Part shown: positions 22,802 to 22,877 of the stretch, piece by piece | Numbering within the stretch: position 1 is the first letter of the stretch | Layout of the letters: every line of letters starts with the position of its first letter | Assembly (NCBI RefSeq): GCF_934772795.1 | Contig: NZ_CAKVMR010000037.1 | Location: forward strand, 1 to 22,877 | DNA from: an uncultured Holdemanella sp. | GTDB taxonomy: Bacteria; Bacillota_I; Bacilli_A; Erysipelotrichales; Erysipelotrichaceae | Reading direction: 5' to 3' | DNA: 22,877 nt | Made by a program: the position numbers and the translations under genes | The notes under the pieces: generated by a model | The model's database searches: none | The model's input: only the letters and a program-made list of their open reading frames with translations | Told to the model about the DNA's origin: nothing

Positions 22802-22877
22802 ATAGGGTAGAGGGATAAAATAAAATTATCGCCCCTCCCGTTGAACCGTACGTACGGGTCTCGTATACGGCTCTACA
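22802..22877 (-). ncRNA. Group II intron 3' end (domains V and VI), partial
   Basis: On the minus strand GAGCCGTA...TACGGTTC (22843-22873) forms domain V: 8-bp lower stem with the AGC triad, CG bulge, then UACG/CGUA upper stem. Domain VI follows (GGGAGGG paired with CCCTCT-A-CCC), with the A at 22808 as probable branch point; the intron would end at 22802 with AU, 6 nt after it, as in Ll.LtrB. The body and any reverse transcriptase lie outside the window. Confidence 0.85.

Overview
The window looks like low-GC Bacillota DNA. It has strong GGAGG-type ribosome binding sites, TTGACA/TATAAT promoters and a T-box leader on lysS. A LysRS gene with a detached C-terminal tRNA-binding domain, an SseB-macrodomain fusion and tandem flavin/Fe-S enoate-reductase-like genes suggest a gut or oral anaerobe, possibly Erysipelotrichales or a relative. 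That placement is an inference.

Region 1 (548-9888) is a compact, very AT-rich integrative element of about 9.3 kb. It is bounded by a perfect 19-bp direct repeat whose right copy lies in the 3' end of lysS. The left end carries a Tn916-type tyrosine integrase, a small excisionase-like protein and a Rep with an HUH nuclease fused to an SF3 helicase, the architecture of eukaryotic CRESS-DNA virus Reps. Just upstream of rep is a 9-bp-stem hairpin whose loop, on the rep strand, reads CTAGTATTAC. This contains the circovirus-type nonanucleotide TAGTATTAC. Next come a TcpA/FtsK-like coupling ATPase split over two overlapping genes, two small proteins (one a possible ssDNA-binding protein) and a divergent regulator. 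The right half holds an apparent cargo pair (a lipoprotein and a polytopic membrane protein) and an XRE regulator. Five GTCGTAWAT repeats, phased at 11 bp near both ends, are likely integrase arm sites. The layout predicts a mobilizable element that excises, replicates or transfers as ssDNA by its CRESS-like Rep, and uses its ATPase to reach a conjugation channel supplied by another element.

Region 2 (109-566 and 9863-11639) is the target. lysS is read leftward from a recognisable promoter and T-box leader. The element entered at the codons for FPHMK, at the junction between the catalytic core and a C-terminal tRNA-binding domain. It supplied a new ending (KKQ, stop) and left the tRNA-binding domain stranded on the far side, where it now has two in-frame TAA codons.

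Region 3 (11641-18540) is chromosomal. It holds an MntP-like transporter with a TetR regulator, a lipase-like alpha/beta hydrolase, an SdpR/SdpI-type repressor-membrane protein pair with two operators around its promoter, a small unknown gene followed by the SseB-macrodomain protein, and a radical SAM enzyme followed by a patatin-like phospholipase.

Region 4 (18633-22877) holds two tandem Old-Yellow-Enzyme/Fe-S/FAD oxidoreductases of the 2,4-dienoyl-CoA reductase/BaiCD-BaiH type. Upstream of them is a nested inverted-repeat segment of about 184 bp. At the right edge is the 3' end (domains V and VI) of a group II intron on the minus strand.
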